Notes under the pieces: generated by a model
The model's database searches: none
What the model saw: the letters and a program-made list of their open reading frames with translations, nothing else
What the model was told of the DNA's origin: nothing
Shown here: positions 60,980 through 64,000 of the stretch, one piece after another
Layout of the letters: each line of letters starts with the position of its first letter
How positions within the stretch are numbered: position 1 is the stretch's first letter
Assembly: GCF_000374025.1 (NCBI RefSeq)
Contig: NZ_KB893239.1
Coordinates: 62,001 to 126,000 of the forward strand
DNA length: 64,000 bases
Direction: 5' to 3'
DNA from: Spirosoma panaciterrae DSM 21099
Lineage (GTDB): Bacteria; Bacteroidota; Bacteroidia; Cytophagales; Spirosomataceae
Translations under genes and position numbers: made by a program

Positions 60980-62443
60980 ATGAACACAACGCTTGCTTTA
61001 GTTATCCTGATTGTCTATTTCGGCGTACTTATTGCCGTTTCGTTTTATACCGCCCGGGGAGCCGATACCAATACGTTTTTTACCGCCAACCGGCAGTCGC
61101 CCTGGTGGCTGGTAGCCTTCGGCATGATTGGTACGTCGCTGTCGGGGGTTACGTTTATTTCGGTGCCGGGTGCGGTAGGCAAAATCGGATTTTCGTATTT
61201 CCAGGTCGTGCTGGGCTACATCGTTGGTTATTTTGTGATTGGCTCCGTACTGATGCCGCTCTATTATCGGCTGAACCTGATTTCGATTTATGGCTATCTC
61301 GAAAAACGATTTGGCTTCTGGTCGTACAAAACGGGGGCGGGATTTTTCCTGCTTTCCCGAACGGTAGGGTCAGCGGTGAGGCTTTACGTAGCCGCCGGGG
61401 TACTCCAACTGGCCCTGTTCAATTCATTGGGTATTCCGTTCGGTGTTTCGGTCCTGATTACGATCGCACTCATCTGGATTTATACGTTCAAAGGGGGCGT
61501 AAAAACCATTATCGTTACCGATACGCTTCAAACCCTGTTTCTGGTTACGGCCGTTATCTTAACCATCATTCTGATTTCTCAGGAATTGGGTTTGTCCTTT
61601 AGCGGACTGGTCAAAACCGTAAATGACAGTTCGATGTCGAAGATTTTCTTCTGGGACGGCAATGACTCCAAGAATTTCTTCAAGCAATTTATCTCGGGGG
61701 CGTTCATCGCCATTGTCATGACTGGGCTGGACCAGGATCTGATGCAGAAAAACCTGACTTGCAAAAACATTGGCGAAGCGCAGAAAAACATGTTCTGGTT
61801 TACGGTCACGCTGGTTTTTGTGAACTTCATGTTTCTATCGCTGGGGGTACTGTTGTATGTTTTTGCCCAGCGCGAAGGCATTGCTATTCCCGAGCGCACC
61901 GACGATCTGTATCCGATGCTGGCCCTTAATCACCTCGGTCTCGTAGTTGCCATTACGTTTTTGCTGGGCATCACAGCCGCTACCTACGCCAGCGCCGACT
62001 CGGCCCTGACGGCGTTAACCACCTCGTTCTGTGTAGATTTCATGAACGTGGAGAAACGCCCCGAAGCCGAACGGTCGCGGATTAAACACATTGTCCACAT
62101 TGGTTTTTCGCTGCTTTTTTACGTGGTGATTATTGTGTTCCGACAACTGAACAGTAAAGAAGTGATTACAGCCGTATTCGATATTGCAGGCTATACCTAC
62201 GGTCCTTTGCTGGGCTTGTATGCGTTCGGTATTTTCAGCAAACGCCCGGTCAGAGATGGCTTTGTACCTTTCATTTGCGTAGCTTCACCTATACTGACTT
62301 ACATCATCAACGAGAACTCGACAGCCTGGTTTGGTGGGTATCAATTCGGTTTTGAGCGGCTGCTGCTGAATGGGTTAATCACTTTCCTGGGCCTTCTGGC
62401 CGTTTCGAAACCCGTTCCTGAAGAAAAGCCAGTAGTCGCCTAA
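60980..62443 (+). CDS. Sodium/solute symporter (SSF family)
   Basis: 487 residues with about thirteen hydrophobic segments, an inner membrane protein. The SSF layout is shown by LIAVSFYTARGADTNTFFTANRQSPWW at the N-terminus, GMIGTSLSGVTFISVPG in helix 1-2 and the FKGGVKTIIVTDTLQTLFL block in the middle, the sodium-solute symporter signature region. GLDQDLMQKNLTCKN also belongs to it. The substrate (sugar, sialic acid or proline type) cannot be read. The gene after it encodes an exported thioredoxin-fold protein. Confidence 0.92.
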   Translation: MNTTLALVILIVYFGVLIAVSFYTARGADTNTFFTANRQSPWWLVAFGMIGTSLSGVTFISVPGAVGKIGFSYFQVVLGYIVGYFVIGSVLMPLYYRLNLISIYGYLEKRFGFWSYKTGAGFFLLSRTVGSAVRLYVAAGVLQLALFNSLGIPFGVSVLITIALIWIYTFKGGVKTIIVTDTLQTLFLVTAVILTIILISQELGLSFSGLVKTVNDSSMSKIFFWDGNDSKNFFKQFISGAFIAIVMTGLDQDLMQKNLTCKNIGEAQKNMFWFTVTLVFVNFMFLSLGVLLYVFAQREGIAIPERTDDLYPMLALNHLGLVVAITFLLGITAATYASADSALTALTTSFCVDFMNVEKRPEAERSRIKHIVHIGFSLLFYVVIIVFRQLNSKEVITAVFDIAGYTYGPLLGLYAFGIFSKRPVRDGFVPFICVASPILTYIINENSTAWFGGYQFGFERLLLNGLITFLGLLAVSKPVPEEKPVVA

Positions 62444-62466
62444 GTACGCCCTTTTACCTTTACGTT

Positions 62467-64000
62467 ATGAAGTTAATCAGTAGTTTCTTCTTCCTGTTTC
62501 TGATTCGTTGCCTGGCTGCCAACGCCCAGCTCTGCTTTTCACCTGAACGACCGCAGATCGGACAGATCGTATCGTTTACGTACACGCCTTCAGCAACACT
62601 GGTTCAGGATAGCACGCTGGAAGGCCGCTTTGTACGCTACGGGGCTCCTACCATGATGCGCATAAGTCAGCCCACAACCGTTACCCTGGTGCGACAGGGT
62701 TCCAATTACGTCGGTGAGTTATACATCCCTAAAAAAGATGTAGCCGGAACCATGCTCTTCTTTCGAAATAGCAAACTACCGCATCGCACCGACCTGAATA
62801 ATGGGCAGTTTTATGTCGTTCCGGTGTACGATAGCACAGGGCGCATCATCCCACATGCTACAGGTGGCCAGGCATCCGTATTTACCCGTAGCCACTTCCT
62901 GAACGAAACAGGTATGCGAGCCGATCCAAACTGGGTGGTTACCCTCTACGAACATGAACTGACGATGAACCCTGACCTGCGTTCGCTGTACTGGGCCGAC
63001 CATCTGGCCGCTCTGATCAAGCAGCGAAAGCCCGGTTATGGTCCGAAGGTCAAGGCGGCTATTGAAGCCTACCTGGCCGCTCGCCCGTCGCCTACAGTAA
63101 CTGAACTGGCCGATGCTTCCCGGCTCTACGAAAGCATGGGCGATTACCAGAAAGTGGCGGCTCTGCGCGAGCGGCAGAAAACGACCGATCCGGGTGGGTT
63201 GCTGATGCAGAAAGACCGCGCTATTTCCATCCGAAACGAAGCCGATTGGGGTCGCAAAAAAGCCGCCTACGAAGCCTTTATTAAGGATTATCCGGCCTCT
63301 GCCCATCTGCCCGATCTGGCGGCTGTGATGCTGAACAGCTATTTTAAAAACAACGACATCAAGGGGTTGATCGCCTTTGCCGAAAAACAACCGACAGCCC
63401 AAACGGATGTACTGGTTCTGAACACCATTGCCAATCAGCTGGCCGAAGAGCGCCGTTCATTGCCCGAAGCCGAACAGTTGATCAAACAGGCGCTGACTGT
63501 GCTGAATGGCCAGACGAAACCCCGTAATGCTCCCGGCAGTTGGGAAGCAGACAGACAAGCCCGATTTCGACAGTTGACGAATACGTATGCCCGTACCCTC
63601 GATCAGCAGGGAAAATATCCTGAAGCTTTCGCCAAATACCAGTCGGTCGTTAATCCCGACGATGTGGAGAACAGTGACCCACGCACCACTGAACGCTATT
63701 TTCTCTGTGCCCTGCGTACCAATCAGGCTACTGATGCCCTGCCCATGGTTGAGGCCGCTATTCAGGCCGGGAAAGCAACGCCCAGCCTGAAAAATACACT
63801 GCGAGACTGGTACGCCAAACAACCGGGCAACGACGCCGTCAAAGCTAAAGCGTATCTGGCGAATCTGGAAGCCGACATTAAGGCCGACCAGCGTGATGAA
63901 CTGCTTCAAAAACTGATCAATGAACCTGCTCCTGCCTTTGCCCTCACCGATTTGCAGGGCCGAACCATTTCGTCGTCATCGTTCAAAGGCAAGGTGATTG
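62467..64000 (+). CDS. Exported protein with a C-terminal thioredoxin-like (TlpA/AhpC) domain, 3' end outside window
   Basis: The ATG at 62467 opens a frame that runs off the right end (511 codons present). The signal is MKLISSFFFLFLIRCLAANAQ. A beta-rich N-terminal domain (about 22-135, FSPERPQIGQIVSFTYTPSA) is followed by a TPR-like helical region (about 180-450, YESMGDYQKVAALRERQK, AEQLIKQALTVLNGQ, YPEAFAKYQSVV) and the beginning of a thioredoxin fold (PAPAFALTDLQGRTISSSSFKGKVI at the very end), so its active cysteines lie outside. It is likely a periplasmic disulfide or peptide-handling protein of the TlpA type. It follows the symporter gene by 23 nt. Confidence 0.8.
   Translation, partial: MKLISSFFFLFLIRCLAANAQLCFSPERPQIGQIVSFTYTPSATLVQDSTLEGRFVRYGAPTMMRISQPTTVTLVRQGSNYVGELYIPKKDVAGTMLFFRNSKLPHRTDLNNGQFYVVPVYDSTGRIIPHATGGQASVFTRSHFLNETGMRADPNWVVTLYEHELTMNPDLRSLYWADHLAALIKQRKPGYGPKVKAAIEAYLAARPSPTVTELADASRLYESMGDYQKVAALRERQKTTDPGGLLMQKDRAISIRNEADWGRKKAAYEAFIKDYPASAHLPDLAAVMLNSYFKNNDIKGLIAFAEKQPTAQTDVLVLNTIANQLAEERRSLPEAEQLIKQALTVLNGQTKPRNAPGSWEADRQARFRQLTNTYARTLDQQGKYPEAFAKYQSVVNPDDVENSDPRTTERYFLCALRTNQATDALPMVEAAIQAGKATPSLKNTLRDWYAKQPGNDAVKAKAYLANLEADIKADQRDELLQKLINEPAPAFALTDLQGRTISSSSFKGKVI

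Overview
The window looks like a chromosomal segment of a Bacteroidota bacterium of the order Cytophagales, most like the Spirosomaceae (Spirosoma and relatives). The pointers are a porQ-like gene of the type IX secretion system, intergenic promoters of the Bacteroidota type (TTG, about 19-21 nt, then TAnnTTTG) instead of -35/-10 boxes, few Shine-Dalgarno sequences, many SPII lipoproteins, a GH20 hexosaminidase and C-terminal-aromatic outer membrane proteins. Base composition looks near 50% GC by eye. No prophage, insertion sequence, CRISPR array or rRNA operon was seen. Both ends cut through genes: a large conserved protein on the left (its start lies before base 1) and a thioredoxin-fold protein on the right (its end lies after base 64000).

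Layout. 1-11.4 kb: mixed metabolism (SGNH-like protein, aldo/keto reductase, methyltransferase, tandem UspA protein, Tat-exported Gfo/Idh/MocA oxidoreductase, AguB-like amidase, ROK kinase, SIS isomerase) and an Omp85-like barrel. 11.6-16.5 kb: a sphingomyelin-synthase-like PAP2 protein, a secreted adenosine deaminase, a 38-residue membrane peptide, a two-gene nucleotidyltransferase module and an acyl-CoA carboxylase beta subunit with a clear promoter. 16.5-23.3 kb: a three-gene envelope operon (two LVIVD lipoproteins and a barrel), PorQ, GH20, HslU. 23.4-29.8 kb: a complete CzcCBA-type RND efflux operon led by an OmpR-type response regulator, with an 11-nt-period direct repeat in front of the efflux genes. 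30-33.4 kb: small secreted proteins, an MFS transporter and a paralogous gene fragment. 33.5-39.1 kb: MltG with a thioesterase, YihY, a GT2 glycosyltransferase, a Sua5/YciO protein and a lipoprotein. 39.2-45.9 kb: housekeeping core (trigger factor, tRNA-Leu, RelA/SpoT, Fur, PurA), with an HNH endonuclease pair lying between fur and purA. 46-51.1 kb: a group of uncharacterised genes, including two proteins of coiled coil - membrane bundle - coiled coil design. 51.2-57.5 kb: TolC-permease-HlyD-ATPase export operon, a divergent MarR regulator and a chromate transporter. 57.6-64 kb: 2OG-Fe(II) oxygenase, exported superoxide dismutase, RecR, ClpS, a sodium/solute symporter and the thioredoxin-fold protein.

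The most unusual non-coding feature is a set of intergenic palindromes. At least six gaps hold long inverted repeats built from short simple units (8.7, 40.7, 43.3, 57.6, 58.7 and 60.5 kb). Two more (23.3 and 58.9 kb) are copies of one REP-like element whose base differences preserve an internal stem. The best candidates for undescribed biology are the nucleotidyltransferase/89-residue pair at 14.0-14.8 kb, the 77-residue/HNH pair inside fur-purA, the sphingomyelin-synthase-like protein and the coiled-coil membrane pair at 48.5-51.1 kb. All functions come from reading motifs in the sequence; no database search was possible.
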